64,000 bases of DNA from DASSUW01 sp963806395 (lineage in GTDB: Bacteria; Actinomycetota; Thermoleophilia; Solirubrobacterales; Solirubrobacteraceae): positions 134,576 through 198,575 of the forward strand of contig CAWDYI010000012.1 of NCBI GenBank assembly GCA_963806395.1, written 5' to 3'. The notes under the pieces are model-generated. The model ran no database searches. It was not told the origin of the DNA and saw only the letters and a program-made list of their open reading frames with translations. Position 1 is the stretch's first letter, and each line of letters starts with the position of its first letter. The translations under genes were made by a program, and so were the position numbers. This document shows positions 35,912-45,000 of the stretch, in pieces.

Positions 35912-36699
35912 GCGGCCACGGCCTGCAGCGCGGGGCTACGCCCGGCGAGCACGCCGCCGTCGATCGGCAGCGTCGTGCCGGTGATCCAGCGTGCGCCGTC
36001 GCCGGCGAGGAAGAGCACGGCGTCGGCCACGTCGGACGGCTGGCCGCGACGGCCGAGCGGATGGAACGGGTCGACCGCGTCGAGCACGGCCTGCGCCTCC
36101 TCGCGGCTGAGGAACCGCTCGTATGCGGGCGTCTCCACGAACGCGAGCGCGACCGTGTTGACGCGGATGTCGTCCGCGGCCAGCTCGATCGCGAGGTTCT
36201 TGGTGAGCGCGTGGCGGCCGGCCTGGGCGGCCGAGTAGGCGCTGGTCGGCGTGGTCGCGATCGCGTCGAGCGCCCACATCGAGCCGACGTTGACGATCGA
36301 GCCGCCGCCGCGCTCGCGCATCGCCGGGACGACCGCCTGCGACACCCAGTACGTCGGCCGCAGGATCGAGCCGAGCGCCTCCTCGAGGTGCTCTTCGGTC
36401 TGCTCCTCGAACGGCGTCACGCGGAAGATGCCGGTGCTGTTGACCAGCACGTCGACGCCGCCGAAGCGCTCCACGGCCGCCGCCACGAGCGACCGCGCGT
36501 GCTCGCGGCCGGTCACCTGGCCGGGGACGATCAGCGTCCGCCCACCCGCCGGGTCGAGCTCTGCCTGCGCGGCTTCGAGCACCGAGGCGCGGGTCCCGCT
36601 CAGGACCACCGACGCTCCCTCGTCGAGGAACCGGCGCGCCGCCGCGCGGCCGATACCGCCGCCGCCGCCCGTGATCAGAACCACCTTGCCGTCAAACAT
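35908..36699 (-). CDS. Short-chain dehydrogenase/reductase lacking the catalytic lysine
   Basis: A 263-residue SDR fold protein. The cofactor loop is VVLITGGGGGIGRAAARRFL and the NAG-type motif is VLVNSTGIF. The catalytic Ser is in SIVNVGSMWALD. In the YxxxK site, Tyr155 is present but the Lys is replaced by Gln159 (YSAAQAGRHALTKN; codon CAG, one base from AAG). The C-terminal PIDGGVLAG block is normal. Loss of this Lys usually cripples SDR catalysis, so the protein may be inactive, non-catalytic or use another residue. It is divergent from a MarR regulator across a repeat-rich operator and so is a likely target of it. Confidence 0.88.
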   Translation of the reverse strand: MFDGKVVLITGGGGGIGRAAARRFLDEGASVVLSGTRASVLEAAQAELDPAGGRTLIVPGQVTGREHARSLVAAAVERFGGVDVLVNSTGIFRVTPFEEQTEEHLEEALGSILRPTYWVSQAVVPAMRERGGGSIVNVGSMWALDAIATTPTSAYSAAQAGRHALTKNLAIELAADDIRVNTVALAFVETPAYERFLSREEAQAVLDAVDPFHPLGRRGQPSDVADAVLFLAGDGARWITGTTLPIDGGVLAGRSPALQAVAA

Positions 36700-36717
36700 G
36701 TCGATCGCCTTTGCTCG

Positions 36718-36769
36718 TTAGCTGCACGTGCACCTAATATTACATGCAGATGCAGCTAATGCAAGTGCA
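36718..36769. promoter_or_regulatory. MarR-type operator array between SDR and marR genes
   Basis: Three TGCA-N2-TGCA decamers lie at 36723-36732, 36745-36754 and 36760-36769. A 9-bp inverted repeat TTAGCTGCA/TGCAGCTAA spans 36718-36759, and a near-palindrome TGCACCTAATATTACATGCA sits in its centre (36729-36748). This AT-rich island in GC-rich DNA probably also carries the divergent promoters. The regulator at 36792 is the obvious candidate binder. Confidence 0.65.
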
Positions 36770-36791
36770 GCTTTCTTGCTACGCTCCCGGC

Positions 36792-37247
36792 GTGCCCGAG
36801 ATCGACGACGACACGCTCACCACGTGGCGCGCGTTCCTGAACGCCCACGCCCGCGTGACGCGCGCGATCGGACGTGACCTGGCCGCCGCGGGGCTCCCCG
36901 ATCTGAGCTGGTACGACCTGCTGTGGGCGCTCTACCAGCAGCCGGGGCGAAGCCTGCGCGTCAACGAGCTGGCCGACGCGGTCGTCCTCAGCCCGACCGC
37001 CATGAGCCGGTTCGTCGATCGCGTGGAGCGCTCGGGCTACGTCCGCCGCGCGCCGGACCCGGCCGATCGCCGCGCGCTGCAGGTGACGCTCACCGACGAG
37101 GGGATCGAGTTGCTGCGGCGGATGTGGCCGATCTACGCGCGCGGGATCGAGGAGCACTTCGCCGCCCGGCTCGGGAGCCTAGGGTTCCCCCCATGCCCGA
37201 CCTCATCCGCATCCGCCGCGTCGGCATCGTCAACGCCTTCCTCGTGA
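36792..37247 (+). CDS. MarR-family transcriptional regulator
   Basis: A 151-residue regulator. GTG 36792 (VPEIDDDTLTTWRAFLNAHARV) is preferred; the ATG at 36744 would start inside the operator array. The winged helix is LSWYDLLWALYQQPGRSLRVNELADAVVLSPTAMSRFVDRVERSGYVRRAPDPADRRALQVTLTDEG, including the wing motif DPADRRA. The last 18 codons overlap the next gene by 55 bp and run into a low-complexity tail (PTSSASAASASSTPSS). This suggests the natural end is nearer 37180 or that an indel lies there. It probably controls the divergent SDR gene and itself. Confidence 0.88.
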   Translation: MPEIDDDTLTTWRAFLNAHARVTRAIGRDLAAAGLPDLSWYDLLWALYQQPGRSLRVNELADAVVLSPTAMSRFVDRVERSGYVRRAPDPADRRALQVTLTDEGIELLRRMWPIYARGIEEHFAARLGSLGFPPCPTSSASAASASSTPSS

Positions 37248-37870
37248 CCGAGGACGACGGCCTGACGCTGGTCGACACGACGGTGCCGCGCAGCGCGAAG
37301 GCGATCCTCAAGTCCGCCGAGCGCGCCGGCGCCCCGATCGTCCGGATCGCGCTCACGCACGCGCACGGCGACCACATCGGATCGCTCGATGCACTCGCGG
37401 CCGCACTGCCCGACGTCGAGGTGATCATCTCGACGCGCGACGCGCGGCTGCTCGCGAAGGACATGTCGCTCGACCCGGACGAGCCGCAGGTCAAGCTCCG
37501 CGGCGGCTACCCGGGCGCGAAGACGACTCCGACGCGCACGATCGACGCGGGCGACAGGATCGGCTCGCTCGCGGTGATCGCCGCCCCCGGCCACACGCCG
37601 GGCCAGGTCGCGTTCCTCGACACGCGCGACCGGACGCTGCTCTGCGCCGACGCCTTCACGACGCTCGGCGGGGTCGAGACGACCGCCCGGGCGACGTGGC
37701 CGTTCCCGCTCGCCGCGATGGCGACCTGGCACCGGCCGACGGCACTCGAGAGCGCGCAGCGACTGGTCGACCTCCATCCCTCGCGGCTCGCTCCCGGCCA
37801 CGGGCCGGTGCTCGAGTCCCCGGTCGCCGCGATGCAGGCCGCGGTCGCACGGGCGGTCGCGCACGCCTAG
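37193..37870 (+). CDS. Metallo-beta-lactamase fold hydrolase
   Basis: A 225-residue MBL-fold enzyme starting at ATG 37193 (MPDLIRIRRVGIVNAFLV). The dinuclear metal motif is LTHAHGDHIGS. Later ligands are the His in VIAAPGHTPGQVAFLD, the Asp in TLLCADAFTT and the His in LAPGHGPVLE, so the site appears complete. This arrangement is common to glyoxalase-II-like and other hydrolases; substrate unknown. It overlaps the marR frame by 55 bp and is probably regulated with it. A long inverted-repeat element follows its stop. Confidence 0.88.
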   Translation: MPDLIRIRRVGIVNAFLVTEDDGLTLVDTTVPRSAKAILKSAERAGAPIVRIALTHAHGDHIGSLDALAAALPDVEVIISTRDARLLAKDMSLDPDEPQVKLRGGYPGAKTTPTRTIDAGDRIGSLAVIAAPGHTPGQVAFLDTRDRTLLCADAFTTLGGVETTARATWPFPLAAMATWHRPTALESAQRLVDLHPSRLAPGHGPVLESPVAAMQAAVARAVAHA

Positions 37871-37875
37871 GCCGC

Positions 37876-38067
37876 CGAACGTCAACCCCGCTGGGTGGGG
37901 AAGCGGCGGATTCGGGCCGGTTCGAGGGCGCATGGCGCCTTTTCGTCGCATAACGACGAGAAAGCGCCACGCGTGTCGACTTGACGTCGATATGCGACGT
38001 CAAGTCGACATCCAGCCGCCGCCGCGGCCGATCTCCTCACCTCCCCACCCAGCGGGGTTGACGTTCG
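37876..38067. repeat. 192-bp inverted-repeat element with two inner hairpins
   Basis: The outer arms, 37876-37901 and 38042-38067, are perfect 26-bp inverted copies (left begins CGAACGTCAACC, right ends GGTTGACGTTCG). Inside are two further hairpins. One is an imperfect stem at 37933-37969 with loop CATAA. The other is a perfect 16-bp stem at 37974-38010 built on GTCGACTTGACGTCG with loop ATATG. The element fills the gap between two convergent genes. No coding frame lies in it. Confidence 0.8.
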
Positions 38068-38073
38068 CCGAAA

Positions 38074-39191
38074 TCAACCACCAGGCCCAAACTGAGCCAT
38101 GGCGTCCATCAGCCGCTCGGCCGTCAAGGCATGCGCCGTGTTCCCGTCCCGGCCGGTCATCGTCTCGGCGGCCAGCAGGGCGTTGACGATCGCGGCCTCG
38201 GTCGCCTCGACGGCCGCGTAGAACAGCTGGTCGAGGTGCGCGTCGACGACCATCGTCACGGGGATCGTGACCGGGTCGCCGGGCGCTGCCTCCTCGCTCG
38301 CGGGCACGCCCTGCCGGACGGTCGAGAACGCGAGCACGAGATCGCCGCTCGAGTGCTCCCCGGCGCCGCCCGTGCGGCCGACTCCCAGCGCGCAGCGCTG
38401 GGCCAGGCGGTCGCACTGGTGCGGCAGCAGCGGCGCGTCGGTCGCGCACAGCACGATGATCGAGCCGGCGCCCTCCTGCGCGTCCCACGGCAGCGGCACC
38501 GCGTCCGGGCCGATCAGGCGCCCGACCGGCGCCCCGGCCACGGAGAGCCGGTCGCGCCGGCCGTGGTTGGCCTGCACGAGCACGCCGACGGTCCACGACC
38601 CGGACGCCTCCGGGACGACCCGCGACGCCGTCCCGAGCCCGCCCTTGAAGCCGTGGCAGATCATCCCGGTCCCGCTCCCGACCGCGCCCTCCTCGACCGG
38701 TCCGTCGTGGGCGCGCGCGAGCGCCTCGTGCACATGCTCGGCGCGGACGTGGAAGCCGTTGATGTCGTTCAGCACCCCGTCCCACGTCTCGCCCACGACG
38801 GGCAGGCTCCAGAACATCTCGTCGTAGTTCCCACGCTGGGCGACGTCGGCGGCGACCAGCGCGTCACGGACGACGCCGACGCTGTGGGTGTTGGTGAGCC
38901 CGATCGGCGTCGTCAGGCACCCCGACTCGCGGATCCACTCGAGGCCGGTCAGCTCCCCGTTGCCGTTGAGCCGGTGACAGCCCGCGAACAGCGGCTCCCA
39001 GGAGTCGTGCGTCACGACGACCGTGACGCCGGTGCGAACCGGGCCGACACCGCGCTGCAGCGCTCCCTCGCCCGCCACGAGCGTCACCGAGCCGACCTTC
39101 ACGCCGGCGACGTCGGTGATCGCGTCCAGCGGACCGGACGGCAGCGTGCCGATCGCCAGGCCGAGGTCGCGCGCCCGGGGGACGCGCTCAT
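38074..39191 (-). CDS. P1-family (DmpA/S58) aminopeptidase; start separated by a likely 1-nt deletion
   Basis: The uninterrupted frame from GTG 39102 covers 342 residues, but homology continues upstream as RARDLGLAIGTLPSGPLDAITDVAG. That stretch joins ATG 39191 (MSASP) if one base is restored in the G5 run at 39177-39181. ATG 39191 overlaps the LLM-oxidoreductase stop by ATGA, supporting it as the real start. DmpA-type features are TGLEWIRESGCLTTPIGLTNTHSVGVVRDA, GSGTGMICHGFKGGLGTASR and the autoprocessing site with Ser nucleophile in GEHSSGDLVLAFSTVR. Known members cleave N-terminal residues of small peptides or amides. With full length the protein would be about 371 residues. Confidence 0.82.
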
Positions 39192-40117
39192 AGGAGCGGC
39201 CGGACCTCGGCCGCGAAGCGCGCGACCTGCTCCGCGCGATCCTCGTGGCGCGGGACCAGCACGACGCTGTCGGCGCCCGCGCCCCACAGCTCCGCGATCG
39301 CTCGTGCGCAGTCGCGCGCGTCGCCGGCGACCGCGAGCGCGCGCACCCGGTCGTCCTCGAGGTCGGCGACCGTCTCCCCCTGCGCGATCCCGGCGTGCTC
39401 GTAGAGCGTCGGATACAGGCCCATCCGCATCCAGCCCTCGAGACCGGGCCGGAGCGCCGCCGCCGCGGCCGACCGGTCGTCGTCGAGGCTCAGCCACGTG
39501 TAGACGACGACGTCACCGGCACCTCCGGCCGCGTCCGCCTCGTCGCGCGCCCAGCGCACGGCGGCGGGGACACTGCCCTCCGGGAGCAGGATGCCGTCCG
39601 CCGACCGCCCGGCCGCGGCGAGCGCACGCGGGCCGGTCGTGCCGATCAGGATCTGCGGCGCGTCGTACGGCCGGTGCGCGAGCTTGACGTCGTCGAGGTG
39701 CACGTGCCGGCCGTGCACGGTGAGCGACTCCCCGGCCAGCAGTGCGCGCACGGCGGCGACGGTCTCCTCCAGAGCCGCAAGCCGGTTCGCCGGCCGAGCA
39801 TCGATCTGGCGCATCCACGGCTCGACGCCGTGGCCGAACGCGGCGGCGAAGCGGCCCGGATGCAGCCGCGCGAGCCCCGCGATCTCCATCGCCGCGAGCG
39901 CCGGGTTGCGCATCGCCGCCGGCAGCAGGCCGATCGCGACGGTGATGTCGCGCGTGGCGGCCAGCGCGCTCGCCGCCATCGTCAGGCCGCCGACGAGGAA
40001 GCAGTCCTCGACCAGCCACAGCTCCTCGTAGCCCGCCCGCTCGGCGCCGAGCGCGAAGCCCGGCAGCTCCTCGGGCGGCCACTCGGGCCGGAACATCACG
40101 CCGATCCGTTGCGCCAT
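39188..40117 (-). CDS. LLM-class (F420/flavin-dependent) oxidoreductase
   Basis: A 309-residue TIM-barrel protein of the bacterial luciferase superfamily. MAQRIGVMFRPEWPPEELPGFALGAERAGYEELWLVEDCF is the usual first strand and ExxGxxxxWxxE region. Further blocks are ITVAIGLLPAAMRNPALAAMEIAGLARLHPGRFAAAFGHGVEPWM, APQILIGTTGPRALAAAGRSADGILLPEG and VVLVPRHEDRAEQVARFAAEVRPLL. These fit the actinobacterial F420-dependent branch (MER/Mtd-like), although FMN use is not excluded. Substrate unknown. It is upstream of, and overlaps by 4 bp, the P1 peptidase gene. Confidence 0.88.
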   Translation of the reverse strand: MAQRIGVMFRPEWPPEELPGFALGAERAGYEELWLVEDCFLVGGLTMAASALAATRDITVAIGLLPAAMRNPALAAMEIAGLARLHPGRFAAAFGHGVEPWMRQIDARPANRLAALEETVAAVRALLAGESLTVHGRHVHLDDVKLAHRPYDAPQILIGTTGPRALAAAGRSADGILLPEGSVPAAVRWARDEADAAGGAGDVVVYTWLSLDDDRSAAAAALRPGLEGWMRMGLYPTLYEHAGIAQGETVADLEDDRVRALAVAGDARDCARAIAELWGAGADSVVLVPRHEDRAEQVARFAAEVRPLL

Positions 40118-40128
40118 GCGAGCTCAGG

Positions 40129-40449
40129 TCACAGCAGCCCGCGGGCGGCCAGCTCCGCGATGACGCCGCGGCGCTGCCAGGTGCGCGCCTCGGCGAGGCG
40201 GCGGAGCGCCTTCCGCAGCTCGTGCTCGCGAGCACGAGAGTCCGCGATGTCGCCGCGCAGTTGCTCGACCTGTGTCTCGAGCTCGGCGGCGGACTCGCGC
40301 ATCTCCTCCAGCTCGGCCTGCTCGTCCGTGTTCCACTCCCAGGCGGGAGCCTCGGACGTCATCAGCGGGTTCGGCCGCGTATGGCCGTTCTGCGCCAGCG
40401 CGGCGCGCAGCTCCTGCCCGGAAACGTGGGGTTCGTGCGAGTCGCTCAT
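40129..40449 (-). CDS. Small coiled-coil hypothetical protein
   Basis: A 106-residue protein from ATG 40449 (MSDSHEPHVSGQELRAALAQ). Residues ~35-90 form a long charged heptad-like helix (DEQAELEEMRESAAELETQVEQLRGDIADSRAREHELRKALRRLAEA), typical of a dimeric coiled coil. It ends in WQRRGVIAELAARGLL. There is no enzyme motif, signal peptide or membrane segment. It is transcribed leftward, 34 nt after the nitronate monooxygenase gene and 11 nt ahead of the LLM gene, so it may belong to that transcript. Family not recognised. Confidence 0.65.
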   Translation of the reverse strand: MSDSHEPHVSGQELRAALAQNGHTRPNPLMTSEAPAWEWNTDEQAELEEMRESAAELETQVEQLRGDIADSRAREHELRKALRRLAEARTWQRRGVIAELAARGLL

Positions 40450-40483
40450 GCGGTCGGGCTTCGAGCCGCGGCGGCACCTTCCT

Positions 40484-41540
40484 TCACCCTGGGATGGTCG
40501 TCCCAGGATCTCCCCGGAGCACCGCCCGTGCCTCCTCGGCGAGCTGCCGCACCAGCTCGCCCGCAGGGACGGCCTGTGCCAGCGGGTGCGCCTGGCCGGC
40601 CCACAGATTGAACCCGTCGGCGTCGTCAGCCGAGCGCGCCGCAGCGCGGATCTTCGCCGTGAGGTGGTGGACGTCGGGGTAGGCGCTCGGGGCGTCGGCG
40701 TCGTGCTCGGCCATCCAGCGATTGGCGATTCCGCGGGCACTGCGGCCGGTGAACGCGCGCGTGAGCGCGGTGTCGCCGTCGCCCTCGATCGCCCGCCGGT
40801 GCGACGGAACGGTCGCCGCCTCCGGGCAGAGCATGAACGCGGTGCCGAGCTGCGCGGCTGTCGCGCCGAGGGCGAGCACGGCCGCGACCGCGCGGCCCGT
40901 GGCGATGCCGCCGGTGGCGACCGTCGGCACGTCGACGGCCGCGGACACGAGCTGGAGCAGGGCGAGCAGCCCGATCTCCCCCGGCGCCGCGTCGTCGATG
41001 CCGCCCCGGTGCCCGCCCGCCTCGATGCCCTGCACGACCAGCGCGTCGGCGCCCCTGGCAGCGGCCGTGCGCGCCTCGGCGGGCGTCGTCACGGTCATCC
41101 AGACCGCCACACCGGCGGCGTGGAGCGAATCGACGACGTCCGCGGACGGGCATCCGAACGTGAACGACACGACCGGCACGCGCAGCTCGGCGATCAGCGC
41201 GAGCTTGGCCGCCCAGCCGTCGTCGTCGTGGTGCGGCTCGCCGACCGGTGCGCCGTACCGCTCGGCCTCACCCCGCAGCGTGGCGGCGAAGCGCTCGACC
41301 GCGGCCGGGTCGCCGACGTCGCCGGGCGGCGCGAAGACGTTGACGCCGAAGGGGCGGCTCGTCAGCTCCCGCACGCGCCTCGATGTCGGCGCGCACCGCA
41401 TCGGGCGTCCGGTATCCGGCGGCGAGGAACCCGAGGCCGCCCGCCTCAGCCACGGCCGCCGCCAGCGCCGGCGTCGACGGGCCGCCACCCATCGGCGCCT
41501 GGACGATCGGATGCTCGAGCGAGAGCGGAGTGCGCGACAC
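40484..41540 (-). pseudogene. Nitronate monooxygenase (2-nitropropane dioxygenase type), one frameshift
   Basis: The start frame from ATG 41540 reads MSRTPLSLEHPIVQAPMGGG and continues to GFLAAGYRTPDAVRADIEA. At about 41378-41386 the coherent frame shifts by one base and continues VRELTSRPFGVNVFAPPGD to the stop at 40484. The joined ~350-residue protein has the FMN-binding TIM-barrel features of nitronate monooxygenases: APMGGG, GADALVVQGIEAGGHRG, PTVATGGIATGRAVAAVLALGATAAQLGTAFMLCPEA. Every residue block after the shift is normal, so a sequencing indel is more likely than decay. It is divergent from the VOC protein gene by 11 bp. Confidence 0.82.
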
Positions 41541-41551
41541 TTCCCCACAGA

Positions 41552-41992
41552 ATGCCGGATCGCGCCCGCCTGATCGGCGTCAACCACGTCGCGCTCGAGG
41601 TCGGCGACGTCGATGCCGCGCTCGAGCTCTACGGCCGCCTGTTCACGTTCGAGCTTCGCGGCCGCGCCGGGGGGATGGCGTTCATCGACATGGGCGACCA
41701 GTTCCTCGCGCTCAGCGAGGGCCGCAGCCAGAGCCCGGACGAGGGCCGCCACTTCGGGCTCGTGGTCGACGACAAGGAGGCCGTCCGCGCGGCCGTCGAG
41801 CGCGAAGGCCTGCAGGCCCTCCCCGGCCGCAGGCTGGATTTCCTCGACCCGTGGGGCAACCGGTTCGAGATCGTCGAGTACGGCGACATCCAGTTCGACC
41901 GCGTGCCGGGCGTCAAGCGCAAGCTGGGAATCGAGGCTTTGCAGAAGAGCTCGGCGGCGCAGCAGGAGATCGTCGAGCGCGGCCTCGGCTAG
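41552..41992 (+). CDS. VOC-family (glyoxalase/dioxygenase fold) protein
   Basis: A 146-residue protein from ATG 41552. The vicinal-oxygen-chelate fold shows as IGVNHVALEVGDVDAALELYGRLFTFEL, AFIDMGDQFLALSEG, RHFGLVVDDKEAVRAAVEREGLQ and FLDPWGNRFEIVEY. Candidate metal ligands are His12 (NHVAL), the His of RHFGLVV and the Glu of FEIVEY, the usual H-H-E set of a half-dimer. The C-terminal tail (VPGVKRKLGIEALQKSSAAQQEIVERGLG) is an extra helix. It could be a dioxygenase, isomerase or resistance protein. It is divergent from the nitronate monooxygenase gene. Confidence 0.85.
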   Translation: MPDRARLIGVNHVALEVGDVDAALELYGRLFTFELRGRAGGMAFIDMGDQFLALSEGRSQSPDEGRHFGLVVDDKEAVRAAVEREGLQALPGRRLDFLDPWGNRFEIVEYGDIQFDRVPGVKRKLGIEALQKSSAAQQEIVERGLG

Positions 41993-42049
41993 AAAGCCTC
42001 GACTTTCGTAGCACCAACATTTGCGCCGGCGGGTGCACACTGAATCGGC

Positions 42050-45000
42050 TTGTCCTCCCCTGCCTCAGGCAACCCGACCCGCCTCCGCGCGGGGTCGGCG
42101 TTCGCCGCGCTTGTCGTACTCGCGCTGTTCGCCCTCCTCGCCGGCAATGCCCATGCCGCGGCCGGCGGCATCGTGGCCGCGTACTCGTTCGACGAGGCGA
42201 GCGGCTCGACGCTCGGCGATCAGTCGGGCAACGGCCACCCCGGCACGATCGTCGGCGCGACGTGGGCGGCCGGCAAATACGGCACGGGCCTGAGCTTCAA
42301 CGGCACCAGCTCGCGCGTCGACCTCCCGCCGCTCGGGACGTTCTACAAGACCGGCTTCACGTTCGAGGCATGGGTCAACAAGAGCACGGCGAAGCAGGAC
42401 GTCGGCATCCTCGGCGCTTGGAACTACCCCGGCGGAGGCCCGATGCTGTGGGTCGACCACGTCGCCGGGCGCCACTACCTGACCCTCGACGCGGGGCTGG
42501 GGAGCTACCTCGACTCGGGCCAGGCGCCCGCGACCGGCCAGTGGCAGTACCTGAGCGCCACCTACGACGGCACGACCGCCCGCTACTACATCAACGGCGT
42601 GCAGGTCGCGAGCCGGGCGTTCGCCGGGAATGTCGGCGACACGAACACGTGGCGGATCGGCGCCTACGGGAACAGCCCGTTCGGGTTCTTCGACGGCACC
42701 ATCGACGATGTCCGGATCTACGACCGCGCGCTGACGACGGCGGAGGTCCAGGGCGACATGACCCAGCGTGTCGGCGAGGACACGGCCGCGCCAAGCGCGC
42801 CCACGGCGTTCTCGAAGACGGGCGCGACGGCGACGTCGATCGCGACGTCCTGGACGGCTTCCACCGACGACGTCGGCGTCGCCGGGTACCGCCTCTACCG
42901 CGGCGGCAGCCTGATCGACACGACGACGTCGCTGTCGTACACGTTCACCGGCCTCACCTGCAGCACCAGCTACCAGCTCGGCGTCGAGGCGTTCGACGGC
43001 GCCGGCAACGTCTCCCCCCGCACGCCGCTCACCGCCGCCTCCGGCGCCTGCGACACGACGAAGCCGACCGTGTCGATCACCGCGCCCGCGAACGGCGCCA
43101 CGGTCAGCGGAACGATCGCCGTCAGCGCCGCCGCCTCCGACAACACGAGCGTGGCCGGCGTGCAGTTCAAGCTCGACGGCGCCAATCTTGCAGCCGAGGA
43201 CACCACCAGCCCGTACTCGGTCGCCTGGGACACCGTCACGAGCACCCCCGGCGCGCACGCGCTCACGGCTGTCGCCCGCGATCCGTCCGGCAACACGGCG
43301 ACGTCCGCGGCGGTCACGGTGACGGTCACGGCACCCGCGGCCGGCAGCGCCCCGGTCGCCGCCTACTCGTTCGACGAAGGCGCCGGGACCATCGCCGGCG
43401 ACGCCTCGGGCCACAGCCGCCAGGGCACGATCGTCGGCGCGACGTGGGCCACGGGCAAGTTCGGGTCCGGATTGAGCTTCAACGGCACCAGCGCGCGCGT
43501 CGACCTGCCCGACCTCGGGCGCTTCTACAAGCTCGGCTTCACGCTCGAGGCGTGGGTCAAGAAGAGCTCCCCGATGGGCGACGCCGGGATCGTGGGAACC
43601 TGGAACGCCGGGCAGAACGGCGGTCCGATGCTGTGGATCGACCACATCCTGCGCCACTACTACCTGACGCTGAACTCCGGCTCGTTCAACTACGTGGACT
43701 CAGGGCAGGAGCCGACCGTCGGGCAGTGGCAGCACATCGCCGCGACGTACGACGGCGCCACCGCGCGCGTCTACGTCAACGGCACGCTGGCCGCGAGCCA
43801 GGCCTTCGCGGCGAACGTCGGTGACTCGGGCAACTGGCGGATCGGCGCGTACGGGCCGACGGCCTCCGGGTTCTTCGACGGGCTCATCGACGAGGTCAGG
43901 ATCTACGACCGCGCGCTGACGGCCGCCCAGGTCGCCGGCGACATGAACACGCCGGTCGTAGCAGGCCCGGCCGTGGTCGCGACGACGCCCGAGAGCGGTG
44001 CCACCGGCACCGGCGCGGCGCCGTCGATCACAGGCGTGGTTCAACGAGGCGATGTCGGCGGCGTCGATCACCTCGTCGACGTTCCAGCTGCGCAACGCCT
44101 CCGGCACGCTCGTGCCCGCGACCGTGACCTACGACGCCGACGACCGGGACGGCGTCGCTGCGCCGTCACCGCAGCGCTCACCTACGGCGCGGCGTACACG
44201 GCGACGATCAAGGGCGGGGCGACCGGCGTCAAGGACGCCGGCGGCGACGCGATGGCGTCCGACCGCGTCTGGTCGTTCACCGTCACACCGCGGCCGCCGA
44301 TCCTGGTCGTCACCTCGAAGGCGCGCCCGTTCAGCACCTACGCCGGAGAGATCCTCAAGCCGAGGGCATGGCCGGGTTCACCTCGCTGGACGTCGCACTC
44401 GTCACACCGGCCGTCCTGAGCGGGTTCGACGAGGTCGTGCTCGGCGACACCGCGCTCACGACCGGCCAGGTCACGACGCTCACCAACTGGGTCAACGCCG
44501 GGGCAACCTGATCGCGCTGCGCCCGGACAAGAAGCTCGCGAGCCTGCTCGGCTTGGCCGACCTCGGCGCGACGCTCTCGAACGCCTATCTGAAGGTGAAC
44601 ACCGCGGCCGGAACGCCGGGCGCCGGCATCGTCGGACAGACGATCCAGTACCACGGTGCGGCAGATCGCTACGTGCTCAACGGCGCCACCGCGGTCGCGA
44701 CGCTGTACTCGAACGCGACGACGGCGACCCTGAGCCCGGCCGTCACGCTCCGCTCCGTCGGCATCAACGGCGGCCAGGCGGCAGCGTTCACCTATGACCT
44801 CGCGCCGCTCGGTCGTCTACACGCGCCAGGGCAACCCGGCGTGGGCCGGACAGGAGCGCGACGGAGTCGCCGCCGATCCGGCCGGACGACCTCTTCTTCG
44901 GGGCCAAGCTGGGCGACCTGCAGCCCGACTGGGTCGACCTCAACAAGGTCGCGATCCCGCAGGCGGACGAGCAGCAGCGACTGCTCGCCAACCTGATCAC

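Noticed and set aside
36744..36791. Upstream ATG for the MarR gene (MQMQLMQVQL)
   Set aside because: It would place the start inside the operator array; the residues are non-conserved and arise from the TGCA repeats.
42131..43950. The two LamG domains as a recent tandem duplication event
   Set aside because: They are clearly similar but differ in many positions, and an FN3 and an Ig domain lie between them, so the duplication is old and ordinary for this kind of protein.
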